Numbered from the stretch's first letter, positions 1-9,792 are shown. The stretch is DNA of 33,385 nucleotides from CAYLNL01 sp964385175 (GCA_964385175.1 CAYLNL010000018.1:1-33385), one strand, 5' to 3'. Numbers and translations: made by a program. Notes: a model not told the origin generated them from the sequence alone.

Positions 1-2659
1 TAATTCGGACACTTCTGATCCGCTCATCTGGGGCGACTTTGCCGCGGATGCGCTGCGTGTAAACGGGAGCCTGCGGGTAACTAACCTGCCCCAGGATGAT
101 GCCCTTACACGGGTGTTGGTGGCTGATGCTACGGGTAACCTCCACTGGCGGGAAGCGGCTACGCTGAATACGGATAGTCAAACCCTAAGTGTCAGCAGTA
201 CCGGTACCACCCGAACCCTTGATATCAGCGGAGGCAATGCAGTAGAGCTAGATGTAGCCGATAACGATAACGATGCTGCCAACGAAATCCAGGATATTAC
301 CTTTACAAACGGCATTATCAGCCTGAGCAGCGACCCCGGCGCCACCCAAATAAACCTGAGCGCTTATGACAGCAACGCTGCGGATGATTTTAACGGCAGC
401 TTTACGAGCCTTACCAATGTTCCCGCCGGCTTAGCCGATGGCGATACCGTTCGCAGTGATGAAGAAATACAAGATGTTACCGGTGCCATGGTTTCCGGCA
501 ACACCGAAACCCGTATTGCCGTAACCTATGACGACCCCACCGGCAAGCTGAATTTTGAAGTAACGGGCAACTTGTCCGAGTACACCAACGATGCCGGCTT
601 TGCCACCACTACGGGGGTAGCTGCTACGTACGCTCCTAAAAATTCTCCAGTTTTTACCGGCAACGTAGGCATCGGCACTACCAACCCTGCTGAAGCAAGA
701 TTACACATTCACAATGCTACAGCTTTAGGAGGAAATATAAATGATGAGTTTTTGTTCGGCAGATTCTCTCAATCAACAGGGAATAATAATAAATTAGATA
801 TTAAATATCGTCGACACACTGCTGGAGCAGATTGGATGGGAACACACACCCGCATACAAAAAACAGTTGACGTAACTTCTCATGGGTTCATTGATTTTGG
901 GATAAATGGTCGGCTGGGAGACGCCGGACTTGGCTTCGGTTCTGGCTCCAATACACATATGGTTGTCGAAAATGGAGGCAATGTAGGCATCGGCACTACA
1001 ATCCCACAAGCCTCTTTACATGTAACGGGCACTACGGCTGACTCAACACCTAATACGGCAGGGACACAAATCCGAGATGGGATTATAGAACTTACCCGAA
1101 ACGGATCCCAACCTTTCATAGATTTTCAGGACGATATTTCAGGTACAGATTACGATGCCCGGATCATTTTAACCGCAAATGATGCCTTATCCATCTACGG
1201 AGCGAACTTAAACATGCAGGATTCTGAGTTACAATATGTCAGAGCGCTTCAGTTAAGAGATTGGGATGACGATACAGGAGGAGAGGATGAGAAATATAGA
1301 CTATTGGCAAGAGATGGCGCTTTCCAGTTTTACGATGGCGGCGTTGTAGTAGGAAATTATAACAATGGTACCTGGGCTGATTTGGCTGATGGACGCCTCA
1401 TTGTAGAAGATAGGGTAGGCATCGGCACAGCAGATCCACAGGATAAATTACATTTGTATGGTTCAGGCACTACTACACTCAGGTTACAATCCAGTAGCGG
1501 TTTTGGCGCTGCAAGCATTGAATTTTGGAGCGACCCCCAGGGAAGTGCTAATGAGTGGCGGCCTGCCTATATTCAATCAACAGACAATGGTAGTTTTACG
1601 GGAGGATTAGCTTTTTTTACAAATGGAACAGGTAGCGGTAATAAAACGGGTTCTGTTGAAACAATGCGATTGGTGAATGGAGAAGTAGGTATTGGCACTA
1701 CAAGCCCTTCTGAAAAACTTCATGTAAATGGAAGCATTGCGTTTGGAACTACCGGTTCTGTGATTAAGCCTGATCAGGGCGGTTCCATAGAATTGAGGAG
1801 CAATATTGGTAATAATACCCATACTCCTTATATTGATTTTACCAACGACTCTAATACCGATTATGATGCACGGCTTGTATTAGCTGCCAATAATGTATTA
1901 ACTGTTCATGGTGCTGAACTTCACGTATATAATGATTATGATAGTGAAGGCTATACATTTTACACAAACGGTAATGTTGGTAAGCCAGGAGGGGCCTCTT
2001 GGATTGTAATGTCCGATAGAGCCCTCAAACAAGACATCAGCCCGTTTACCGATGGTTTGGAAAAAATAAAACAAATCAAGCCGGTATGGTACCGCTACAA
2101 CGGGCTTGCCGACATGCCTACCGGGGAGCGGTATGTAGGCATCATTGCCCAGGAAATGCAGGAGATAGCGCCTTACACAGTAGGGAAGTTTGTTTACCAG
2201 GACAGTACCGGTGTTGCAGAAGAATACTTAGATTATGACGGCAACGCGGTAACCTATATGCTCATCAATGCCATCAAAGAGCAACAACAGCAGATAGAAG
2301 CCCTGAAAAGCGCCCTGTACGGCGGCCCTAATGCTACGCAAAGTCTCCCGACTTCGCGTGAAACGTCTGTCACAGGCGAGCCCCAAAGCCTCCCCGGCGG
2401 TTTTGCGCTTTACCAAAACGTGCCCAATCCCTTTACTAAAACCACCGTTATCAGCGCCCAGCTTCCCGAAAATGTGCAGCAGGCAAAAATAGTGGTCTAT
2501 AATTTACAGGGTTTGGAGTTGGCAAGCTACCCGTTGAGCGAACGGGGAAAAGTCTCCGTGGAAATCTCGGGCGGGCGCTTCCCCGCGGGTATGTACCTGT
2601 ATGCGCTGCTCGCGGACGGGCAGGTAATTGACACGAAAAAGATGATACTTACGAACTAA
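1..2659 (+). CDS. Secreted tail-fibre-like protein: VGIGT repeats, S74 chaperone, T9SS sorting domain (5' partial)
   Basis: The reading frame is open to the left edge (in frame from base 2), so the GTG at 113 is internal and the 5' end is missing. Numbering from that GTG, the protein has four VGIG-T/A repeats near residues 185, 291, 435 and 525, typical of tail_fiber-domain proteins. A peptidase S74 intramolecular chaperone starts around residue 630, with the Ser634/Lys639 pair of the SDxxxK cleavage motif, and ends in a Gln-rich coiled coil (IKEQQQQIEALKSAL). The last ~85 residues (from GGFALYQNVPNPF to DTKKMILTN) are a T9SS type A sorting domain. By family knowledge, S74 domains trimerise beta-helical fibres and then cut themselves off; T9SS domains direct export across the outer membrane. 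I infer an exported trimeric surface or secreted fibre. Target unknown. It ends at a TAA inside a repeat shared with the downstream gap. Confidence 0.85.
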   Translation, partial: NSDTSDPLIWGDFAADALRVNGSLRVTNLPQDDALTRVLVADATGNLHWREAATLNTDSQTLSVSSTGTTRTLDISGGNAVELDVADNDNDAANEIQDITFTNGIISLSSDPGATQINLSAYDSNAADDFNGSFTSLTNVPAGLADGDTVRSDEEIQDVTGAMVSGNTETRIAVTYDDPTGKLNFEVTGNLSEYTNDAGFATTTGVAATYAPKNSPVFTGNVGIGTTNPAEARLHIHNATALGGNINDEFLFGRFSQSTGNNNKLDIKYRRHTAGADWMGTHTRIQKTVDVTSHGFIDFGINGRLGDAGLGFGSGSNTHMVVENGGNVGIGTTIPQASLHVTGTTADSTPNTAGTQIRDGIIELTRNGSQPFIDFQDDISGTDYDARIILTANDALSIYGANLNMQDSELQYVRALQLRDWDDDTGGEDEKYRLLARDGAFQFYDGGVVVGNYNNGTWADLADGRLIVEDRVGIGTADPQDKLHLYGSGTTTLRLQSSSGFGAASIEFWSDPQGSANEWRPAYIQSTDNGSFTGGLAFFTNGTGSGNKTGSVETMRLVNGEVGIGTTSPSEKLHVNGSIAFGTTGSVIKPDQGGSIELRSNIGNNTHTPYIDFTNDSNTDYDARLVLAANNVLTVHGAELHVYNDYDSEGYTFYTNGNVGKPGGASWIVMSDRALKQDISPFTDGLEKIKQIKPVWYRYNGLADMPTGERYVGIIAQEMQEIAPYTVGKFVYQDSTGVAEEYLDYDGNAVTYMLINAIKEQQQQIEALKSALYGGPNATQSLPTSRETSVTGEPQSLPGGFALYQNVPNPFTKTTVISAQLPENVQQAKIVVYNLQGLELASYPLSERGKVSVEISGGRFPAGMYLYALLADGQVIDTKKMILTN

Positions 2660-2855
2660 TTACCAATTCAGAATTATGAATTATGAATTTCCTTAGCGTC
2701 TCTGCGTGGAAATCTCACGCAAAGGCGCAGGGACACAAAAGTAATTACCAATTCAGAATGATGAATGATGAATTAAAAAGAGGTATCAGAAATCCAGCAA
2801 ATTCTGAATTCTGCATTCATAATTCATAATTTCCCCAGCGTCTTGGCGTGAAACC
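2657..2855. repeat. Intergenic repeat cluster (TAATTACCAATTCAG and GCGTCT-TGCGTG elements)
   Basis: A 33-bp element at 2657-2689 recurs at 2742-2774 with two T/G differences at equivalent places; the first copy begins on the stop codon of the fibre gene. A related inverted copy, built of ATTCATAATTCATAATT, lies near 2798-2832. Between them 2696-2708 and 2716-2728 form an imperfect inverted repeat (GCGTCTCTGCGTG with CACGCAAAGGCGC), and a second GCGTCTTGGCGTGAAA unit follows near 2838-2853. Such 'tctgcgtg/cacgcaaag' units look like the short palindromic repeats scattered through many Bacteroidota intergenic regions. No transposase is present. Confidence 0.7.
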
Positions 2856-2871
2856 AAGAGCTGCATATTAA

Positions 2872-2900
2872 AATAGCCGATAGTTATACCATCGGCTATT
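2872..2900 (-). terminator. Hairpin terminator between convergent genes
   Basis: Perfect 10-bp stem (AATAGCCGAT, nine-base loop, ATCGGCTATT). Read on the minus strand it is followed by TTTTAATAT, so it fits best as the rho-independent terminator of the DUF2911 gene ending at 2930; it may also stop the convergent fibre gene. Confidence 0.6.
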
Positions 2901-2929
2901 GGAATAAAGAATTGTAAAAGAGTGAGAAA

Positions 2930-4027
2930 CTACTCTACTTTTTCCCCTAACTCGGTGAGGAGTTTCACAGCATGGGCGCGCACATTAGCGGGCGGGTTAA
3001 GGGAGAGGGCTTTGCGGAGATTTTTTACAGCGTTTTTGGTATCGCCCATAGTTTTATAGGCTTCTCCCAAACTATCGTAAGCATTAGCGTCTGAAGGATT
3101 GTTTTGAACATTGAGTTTAAAAAGTCGCAGGGCGCGGTCATATTCCTTATCATTGAGCAACTGGTAGGCTAAGGTATTTAACTGGCGGGTGTTGGCTATA
3201 GCGGCCGCTTCTTCAACCGTGCTAAAATAGGCTTGTTGTTGGCCCATTCTTTTTAAGATGCTTGCTTTAATCATTAGATTACCAGCGGTTTTCTGGCTAT
3301 AAAACTGCCCTTCAATAGCGTTGTTTATCCAGGATAACGCCTCGTTGAGGTCGCCCCCGTTGTTCAGGGAATACTGGGCGGCTTGCTCCCAGGTTTGCCG
3401 GTTAAATCCTGGCATACCACGCAGTTTCTCGCGTATATCGGCTAATACAACCTGGCTTACGGCTACTTCTATTTTAAAAGGTATTTCTTTCTTTTCCCAC
3501 CCAAGAGAAGCGGTAGCAGCAGTTGGCTCTACCTCGTTAAACTCAAAGGTGAGCAGTTCTCTGAAAGGGGCTGGTTTAGAAGTTACGGTAACGCGCAGGG
3601 CATCTTCTTTTTCATTGTAGAAATAGCTGCCCCAGGAAGTGGAATTACGGGAGAAAATAAGAGTGGCGGTGCCATTTTCTTTCAATTCTATATGAAACCC
3701 ATACCGGCCGGCTTTCAGAGGTTTTCCTTCTACCTGTACGTCATGGGAAAATTCAATAATGGTATTTTCATCGGCTCCGGCGCGCCAGGGAGCTGCTTTA
3801 GAGGTGCCAAAACCCAGGTCGTTCATGCCATAGGGAACTAATTTTCCCCATACTTCCCGTCCCTTTACAGCAGGACGTGAATAGGTAATGGTGATGTCTG
3901 TAATGCCTATTCGCTGAGACACGGTGCCCAGCTGGCTGGTGCGGGGTAAGTTGAGTTGAGCGAAAGCAGGGAAACTGCTAAAAAGTAGTGCCATTATGCA
4001 CAAAAAAATAGAAGTTGTGTTTTTCAT
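2930..4027 (-). CDS. DUF2911 domain protein with C-terminal TPR repeats, periplasmic
   Basis: 365 residues. The N-terminus (MKNTTSIFLCIMALLFSSFP, then AFA|Q) is a signal peptide with a likely cleavage after residue 23. Residues ~25-190 match DUF2911: QRIGITDITITYSRPAVKGR, WGKLVPYG, PWRAGADENT and GRYGFH are typical of this Bacteroidota family. Residues ~230-365 form helical TPR-like repeats (for example YDRALRLFKLNVQNNPSDAN and a second repeat with KNAVKNLRKALSLNP). The molecular function of DUF2911 is not known; the TPR part suggests a protein-binding role in the periplasm. It is convergent with the fibre gene and divergent from the barrel protein gene, so it is transcribed alone. Confidence 0.85.
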   Translation of the reverse strand: MKNTTSIFLCIMALLFSSFPAFAQLNLPRTSQLGTVSQRIGITDITITYSRPAVKGREVWGKLVPYGMNDLGFGTSKAAPWRAGADENTIIEFSHDVQVEGKPLKAGRYGFHIELKENGTATLIFSRNSTSWGSYFYNEKEDALRVTVTSKPAPFRELLTFEFNEVEPTAATASLGWEKKEIPFKIEVAVSQVVLADIREKLRGMPGFNRQTWEQAAQYSLNNGGDLNEALSWINNAIEGQFYSQKTAGNLMIKASILKRMGQQQAYFSTVEEAAAIANTRQLNTLAYQLLNDKEYDRALRLFKLNVQNNPSDANAYDSLGEAYKTMGDTKNAVKNLRKALSLNPPANVRAHAVKLLTELGEKVE

Positions 4028-4279
4028 AAAAATACATATTAAAGGTTAACAAAAAATAATGGGGATGAAAATAGCCTATTAGTAAAGAGGTATATGTTAT
4101 GAAACCGTTAAAATTAAACTTTCACTATAAAACAAATACTACTTTAACGTTTTATTAATAACTGACTTATATATATTTATTTTTTCTTCAACACTCTAAT
4201 CTTAATAGAGGCGCTTGCTGCATTACATTGGTTTTCAGTAAAAAATAAGCTGGTTGTCTTTTCGCCTCTTCCTATCCCT

Positions 4280-4287
4280 TATTTTTG
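4280..4287 (+). promoter_or_regulatory. Candidate -7 promoter element TATTTTTG
   Basis: Perfect match to the Bacteroidota sigma -7 consensus TAnnTTTG, with a TTG 23 bases upstream (4254-4256) as a possible -33 element. The predicted transcript would begin near 4294, about 30 bases before the GTG at 4324. This supports that start and argues against translation of the overlapping TTG-started frame from 4254. Confidence 0.45.
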
Positions 4288-4323
4288 CTTTTTTAACAAG
4301 CGGTTCATCCGGGTACAAAAGCG

Positions 4324-7149
4324 GTGAGGCATTTTATAAAGAATATACGGGTTGTGTGTGTGTATGCGCTGGCATGCGCGGGAGCCGACGCACAGAATAC
4401 ACAGAAAATAACCGCTACGTTAGAGGAAGATACAGGTATCTTGAATATTCAGCATGAAATTCGCTATTACAACGCCTCAAAAGATACCCTGAATAGTTTG
4501 TACCTGTTGGATTGGAATGCCGCTTATTCTTATAAAAATACGGCCTTGGCGAAACGGTTTGCAGAGGAGTTTGACCGGCGGCTGCATCTGGCGAAAGCCC
4601 GCGATAGGGGCAGCACTACCCTCCTTTCTCTATCAGACAAAAACTATAAATATCTTAGCTGGGAACGGTTGCAGGGAGGCGATATACTAAAAGTGCAACT
4701 CAATTTCCCGGTTTATCCCGGTCAATCTTACCTGCTTCGGCTGGTTTATAGGGTGAAACTCCCGAACAGTGACTTCACCGGCTACGGGCGCACAGAAACA
4801 GGAAATTTGCACTTGCGTTACTGGTATATTTCACCGGCTTTGTATGCCGATGGGGGTTGGCGGCTGTATAGCAATACAAATTTAGATGACCGGGTGGATG
4901 TTCCTACTGATTATGAGATGGCGATTACCTATCCGTCCTGGTACCTGTTAACAAGCGACCTGGAGGTAGTGGAAGAAAAACAGGCGGGAGCATATAAGCA
5001 AACAACGCTGAAAGGAAACGGGCGAGGCGATGTGAGATTATTCCTGGAGCGGATTTGTTCTTTCAAAAAATATCCTACCTATTTTGGTGCGCTGATTACT
5101 AACCTGCCGGCAGGGGATCTTCCTGAAACTGGAAAAATAGCGTCTGTAGCCCGGGTATTCGGTTTCATACGCAAGCGCTTAGGCGCCTATCCACATGCAA
5201 CATTGCTGGTAAGCGAAACAGATTATAAGAAAAACCCGCTCTATGGGAGTAACCAGCTGCCTTCTTTTTTGAAACTTTTCCCAGACGATTTCCAGTTTGA
5301 ATTGAAACTGCTCAAAACTGCGCTTCTCTTTTACCTGCAACATACTCTTTATATAGATGTAAGACGGGAGGGTTGGGTGGTAGATGCGTTGCAAACATAC
5401 TTGATGATACGGTATGTGGAAGAATATTACCCAAGAATGAAGTTGCCGGGGGCTCTTTCGGAGGTATGGTTGGTGAGGGGGTTTCATCTCACCCAGATGG
5501 GGTTTAATGAGCAGTATTCGTTTTTATATATGTTGATGGCGCGGAAAAATTTAGACCAGGCGATGACAACCTCGCGCGATTCGTTGATAAAATTCAATGA
5601 AAAAATAGCCAATAAGTATAAGGCTGGTTTAGGGTTAAAGTATTTAGACGATTACGAAGGGGGGCATGCTGTGGACAGCGCCATACAGCAGTTTTATAAG
5701 GAGCGGCTCTTGCTGCCTGCAACAGCAACCGATTTTGAAAGATTGTTGAAGGATAGGGCTTCTAAAAATATCGATTGGTTTTTTGAGGAATATGTATCTA
5801 CCCGACATAAAATAGATTACCGGATTAAAAAAATAGCGCCTGTTCCGGGAGATTCTATACTGGTGAACCTGAAAAACAAGCGAGGCACTTCAGTTCCTAT
5901 GTCTCTTTTTGGGGTTAAAAACGATTCGGTAGTGCTAAAATATTGGTTCACAGGCATTGAAAAGGAAACGTTGGTAAAAATTCCCCGCAAAGGCGCAGAC
6001 AGGTGGGCGCTGAATTATAATAAAGTGATACCGGAGTTTAACCAGCAGGATAATTGGAAATCGCTGAAAAAGGGGCTTTTTGCAGACAGGCCCCTCCAGT
6101 TGCGTTTTTTTAAGGATGCCGAAAATCCTTTTTACCACCAGGTATTCTATGTACCCGTATTCACCTATAACCTCTATGATGGGTTTACTGCGGGGTTGCG
6201 GGTATATAACAAAAGTTTTATAGAGCGCCCGTTTTTATATGATATTCGTCCTTCTTATGCCGCTACAGAAAAAACGCTGGTGGGTGGCGCCTCTTTTATG
6301 TATAGGCGCTACATAGAAAATAAAACCCTTTACTTGCTAAATTATTCGCTCCATGGCAACACGTTTCATTATGCGCAAAACCTGCGGTATAGCACACTTA
6401 CTCCCTCTGTATATATGGGTTTCAGACCCTTTGATTTCCGGTCGAATGAGCGGCAGTTTATAACCTTGCGAAATGTGAATGTATTCCGGGACCGTAACCC
6501 CGAAATTATTACAGACCCCGATTATAGTGTGCTGGATATACGCTATCAATATAGTAACAATGGCATTATAAACTATCTCTCCGGGTTTGCCGATTTTCAA
6601 TTAGCGGGGAAGTTTTCTAAGCTCAGTGCAACGGTAGAATATAGGCGTTTATTCCAAAATAACCGGCAACTGAACCTGCGGTTTTTTGGAGGCGCTTTCC
6701 TGCGAAATAAGACCGGTTCAGATTTTTTCAGCTTTGCCTTAGACCGCCCTACTGATTATTTGTTTGAGTATGATTATTTAGGCCGCTCAGAAGAATCGGG
6801 CATTTTTAGCCAGCAAATTATTATTGCAGAGGGCGGTTTTAAATCGAAACTAAGCCCTGCTTTCGCCAATAACTGGATGCTTACCAGCAATGCCAGTATA
6901 AATCTGTGGCGCTGGATAGAGATGTACGGAGACGCCGGGTGGGCGAAAAACAACCATACCGCACCCCAATTTGTATATGATGCCGGCATTCGCCTAAACC
7001 TGGTAACCGATTATTTTGAGTTGTATTTTCCATTCTATTCTAATACCGGCTGGGAAATCGCTCAGCCTCATTACAGCCAGAAAATTCGTTTTATAGTTAC
7101 ACTTAGCCCGCGCACGCTCACGGGCTTGTTTACGCGGAAATGGTTTTAA
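4324..7149 (+). CDS. M1-peptidase-like protein with degenerate zinc site fused to an outer-membrane beta-barrel
   Basis: 941 residues from a GTG; the frame is closed upstream by a stop at 4294 and has no ATG, so GTG is the only sensible start. It encodes a signal peptide (VRHFIKNIRVVCVYALACAG, cleavage near ADA|Q). Residues ~25-270 resemble the beta-rich N-terminal part of M1 (gluzincin) metallopeptidases. The helix expected to carry HExxH (residues ~327-345) reads LLKTALLFYLQHTL, so the zinc motif is not there; the following EGWVVDALQTYL resembles the M1 third-ligand helix (E349). From ~residue 600 on, alternating aromatic strands ending in TRKWF suggest a BAM-assembled outer-membrane barrel. 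I infer a non-catalytic binding or scaffold protein of the outer membrane. The call of M1 ancestry rests on my reading of motifs, without a structure search. Confidence 0.7.
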   Translation: MRHFIKNIRVVCVYALACAGADAQNTQKITATLEEDTGILNIQHEIRYYNASKDTLNSLYLLDWNAAYSYKNTALAKRFAEEFDRRLHLAKARDRGSTTLLSLSDKNYKYLSWERLQGGDILKVQLNFPVYPGQSYLLRLVYRVKLPNSDFTGYGRTETGNLHLRYWYISPALYADGGWRLYSNTNLDDRVDVPTDYEMAITYPSWYLLTSDLEVVEEKQAGAYKQTTLKGNGRGDVRLFLERICSFKKYPTYFGALITNLPAGDLPETGKIASVARVFGFIRKRLGAYPHATLLVSETDYKKNPLYGSNQLPSFLKLFPDDFQFELKLLKTALLFYLQHTLYIDVRREGWVVDALQTYLMIRYVEEYYPRMKLPGALSEVWLVRGFHLTQMGFNEQYSFLYMLMARKNLDQAMTTSRDSLIKFNEKIANKYKAGLGLKYLDDYEGGHAVDSAIQQFYKERLLLPATATDFERLLKDRASKNIDWFFEEYVSTRHKIDYRIKKIAPVPGDSILVNLKNKRGTSVPMSLFGVKNDSVVLKYWFTGIEKETLVKIPRKGADRWALNYNKVIPEFNQQDNWKSLKKGLFADRPLQLRFFKDAENPFYHQVFYVPVFTYNLYDGFTAGLRVYNKSFIERPFLYDIRPSYAATEKTLVGGASFMYRRYIENKTLYLLNYSLHGNTFHYAQNLRYSTLTPSVYMGFRPFDFRSNERQFITLRNVNVFRDRNPEIITDPDYSVLDIRYQYSNNGIINYLSGFADFQLAGKFSKLSATVEYRRLFQNNRQLNLRFFGGAFLRNKTGSDFFSFALDRPTDYLFEYDYLGRSEESGIFSQQIIIAEGGFKSKLSPAFANNWMLTSNASINLWRWIEMYGDAGWAKNNHTAPQFVYDAGIRLNLVTDYFELYFPFYSNTGWEIAQPHYSQKIRFIVTLSPRTLTGLFTRKWF

Positions 7150-7247
7150 TTATTCTAAGGCAAGTTACAATAAATCCCTCATTTAGTAAATAATTGTATT
7201 TTTAAGCCGGTTTTGCACAAGCGTATCCCGTATTATATATAAATGAT

Positions 7248-9764
7248 ATGAAAAATTTTAGCATTCTCTGGTTTTTTATTTCCCTAACCGCCTTTTCGCA
7301 GGGAACGGTTGACCTTTCTTATTACCTTCCTGCAGGAGTGCTTTATAATCCTGCTATTCCCACGCCCAAAGAGGTTATAGGCCATGAGGTGGGCGCATGG
7401 CATGTAACGCATGATAAGTTATTGAATTATATGAGCAAATTGGCTGAGGTATCTGACCGTATTAAGTGGGAAAACAGGGGAACTACCTACGAAGACCGCC
7501 CCTTGCCTTTACTGATAATTACCTCGCCTAAAAACCACCAGAACCTGGAAACCATACGGAAAAATCACCTGGCCTATACTGAAACAGACAGGGCTATTGA
7601 TTTTGAAAACAGCCCCGTAATAGTATATCAGGGTTTTTCTGTTCATGGCGATGAGCCCAGCGGTTCTAACGCTGCCTTAGCCGTAGTCTATTACCTGGCA
7701 GCAGCGCAGGGAAAGGAAATAGAAGAAATCTTAGATAAAATAGTTATTCTTTTAGACCCGTGCTATAACCCCGATGGGTTGCAGCGTTTTGCAAGCTGGG
7801 TGAATACCCATAAAAGCCAGCCACTCACTACCGATGCCAACGACCGCGAACACCGCCAGGCATGGCCCAGCGGAAGAACCAATCATTACTGGTTTGATGT
7901 GAACCGCGACTGGTTGCCGGTTCAACTACCCGAAAGCCAGTCGCGTATAGAAACCTTTCATAAATGGTTACCCAATATTCTTACAGACCACCATGAAATG
8001 GGCGCACACTCTACTTTTTTCTTCCAACCGGGTGAGCCTAACCGTGTACATCCGCTAACGCCTGCCCTGAACCAGCAACTCACCCGCGAAATAGCTGCCT
8101 ATCACGCAAAAGCGCTCGACAAAATAGGCTCGCTCTATTTTTCGGAAGAACGATATGATGATTATTATTATGGAAAGGGCTCTACTTTTCCAGATATTAA
8201 TGGAGGCATTGGAATTTTGTTTGAACAGGCGGGCTCAGACGGGCATCTGCGCCAAACCGATAATGGGTTGCTCAGTTTTCCCTTCACCATCCGAAACCAG
8301 TTTACTACGGCGCTTTCTACCCTGGAAGCCGCTAAAAACCTGAAAAACAAGCTGCTGGGCTACCAGCAAGATTTTTTTAAAAATGCGCGCGCGGAGGCAG
8401 CTAAAAATAAAACGAAGGCGATTATTTTCGGAGATGAAAAAGACGCCGCTAAAACCTATCACCTGGCGGCTATCTTACAGCGACACCACATTACCTTTCA
8501 CGAAATTGCCCAGGATATAACGCTAAACGGGAAAAGCTATAAAAAAGGAAACACCTATATGGTGCCGCTACAGCAGAAAAACAGTACGCTCATAAGCGCT
8601 ATGTTTGAAAAACGCACTACGTTTCGCGACAGTTTGTTTTATGATATTTCGGGCTGGACGTTTCCCTTAGCGTTTAATGTAGATTATACAGAACTTCCTT
8701 CTCTTACCAACCTGGGAGCCATGGTTACTAACTTGCAGCCACCACAGGGAATAATTACGGGAAAAACAAACTATGCCTACCTATTTGAGTGGCATGAGTA
8801 TTACACGCCCCGGGTGTTATACCAACTCTTGCAAAAAGGCATACGGGCGAGAGTGGGGCTCACCCCTTTTGAGGTAGAAGGGAAGCGTTATGATTATGGA
8901 ACTATTATGATACCTGCTCAAAATGAAGAACTTAGCGAAGATAATCTCTACCAGTTTCTTAAAAACATAGCTGAGCAAAATCACCTTACCATCCATGCTG
9001 TTTCCACCGGCATAACCAAAGGAATAGACCTGGGCAGCGATGATTTTAAACCCTTGCAGCTTCCTAAAATAGCCTTGCTGGTTGGCGAAGGGGTAGATGC
9101 GTATGATGCAGGGGAAGTTTGGCATCTTTTAGACCAGCGATATCAGACTCCTGTTACCAAGATAGATGTTTCTTACCTCAACAGGATTTCCCTGGGAAAA
9201 TATAACGTCTTTATTTTATGCGATATGCAAACCAGTACGTTAGATGATGCTGCCAGGAACAAGCTGCTTGAATGGGTAAAAAATGGGGGAATACTTATCG
9301 GGTATAAAAATGCCGCCTCCTGGTTAAAAAATAACCAATTGATAGATATAGACATTCAAAAAAACACGCTCACCGCTAAAAATATTAGTTTTGAGCAACG
9401 AGAAAACCTCCAGGGAGCGCAGGTTACCAGTGGCGCTATTTTTGAAGCCACGATAGACCGCTCCCACCCTATTTGTTTTGGCTATAAAAACCCCACCTTG
9501 GCGCTTTTTAAAAGTGATAATTTATATGTAAGCCCTCATTCACAAAGCTACAAGAACCCCATTCGCTATACAGTTAACCCCTTGTTGAGCGGGTATATTT
9601 CTAAAGAAAACCTGAAATTGCTAAAAAGTTCTGTTCCCTTCCAGGCACAACGCTTAGGAGAAGGCAGTGTGCTTGTTTTTACCGATAATACTAATTTCCG
9701 TGGATTTTGGTACGGTACTAATAAATTGCTTATGAATGCTATATTCTTTGGTAAGATGATGTGA
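7248..9764 (+). CDS. M14 family zinc carboxypeptidase, secreted
   Basis: 838 residues. MKNFSILWFFISLTAFSQ is a signal peptide. Residues ~40-360 are a peptidase M14 domain with its metal and catalytic residues in place: HGDE (H133, E136), substrate-site NPDGLQR, NRDW, a distal His in TDHHEMG (H248/H249), and the catalytic Glu in GILFEQAG (E326). The remaining ~470 residues hold regions found in the long Bacteroidota M14 proteins, including a GATase1-like segment from ~600 (KIALLVGEGVDAYDAGEVWH). There is no T9SS sorting domain, so it is probably periplasmic. Expected activity is removal of C-terminal residues from peptides; specificity cannot be read from the sequence. It lies ~100 bases after the barrel protein in the same direction. 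Confidence 0.88.
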   Translation: MKNFSILWFFISLTAFSQGTVDLSYYLPAGVLYNPAIPTPKEVIGHEVGAWHVTHDKLLNYMSKLAEVSDRIKWENRGTTYEDRPLPLLIITSPKNHQNLETIRKNHLAYTETDRAIDFENSPVIVYQGFSVHGDEPSGSNAALAVVYYLAAAQGKEIEEILDKIVILLDPCYNPDGLQRFASWVNTHKSQPLTTDANDREHRQAWPSGRTNHYWFDVNRDWLPVQLPESQSRIETFHKWLPNILTDHHEMGAHSTFFFQPGEPNRVHPLTPALNQQLTREIAAYHAKALDKIGSLYFSEERYDDYYYGKGSTFPDINGGIGILFEQAGSDGHLRQTDNGLLSFPFTIRNQFTTALSTLEAAKNLKNKLLGYQQDFFKNARAEAAKNKTKAIIFGDEKDAAKTYHLAAILQRHHITFHEIAQDITLNGKSYKKGNTYMVPLQQKNSTLISAMFEKRTTFRDSLFYDISGWTFPLAFNVDYTELPSLTNLGAMVTNLQPPQGIITGKTNYAYLFEWHEYYTPRVLYQLLQKGIRARVGLTPFEVEGKRYDYGTIMIPAQNEELSEDNLYQFLKNIAEQNHLTIHAVSTGITKGIDLGSDDFKPLQLPKIALLVGEGVDAYDAGEVWHLLDQRYQTPVTKIDVSYLNRISLGKYNVFILCDMQTSTLDDAARNKLLEWVKNGGILIGYKNAASWLKNNQLIDIDIQKNTLTAKNISFEQRENLQGAQVTSGAIFEATIDRSHPICFGYKNPTLALFKSDNLYVSPHSQSYKNPIRYTVNPLLSGYISKENLKLLKSSVPFQAQRLGEGSVLVFTDNTNFRGFWYGTNKLLMNAIFFGKMM

Positions 9765-9792
9765 GAGTGCTGTGGGAGAATTTTAAATAGAC

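Noticed and set aside
4254..4457. 67-residue TTG-started frame (MSFRLFLSLIFAFLTSGSSG) that looks like a signal peptide
   Set aside because: It overlaps the barrel protein in another phase, its start overlaps the likely -33 region, the -7 box at 4280-4287 lies inside it, and after the hydrophobic start the sequence is low-complexity.
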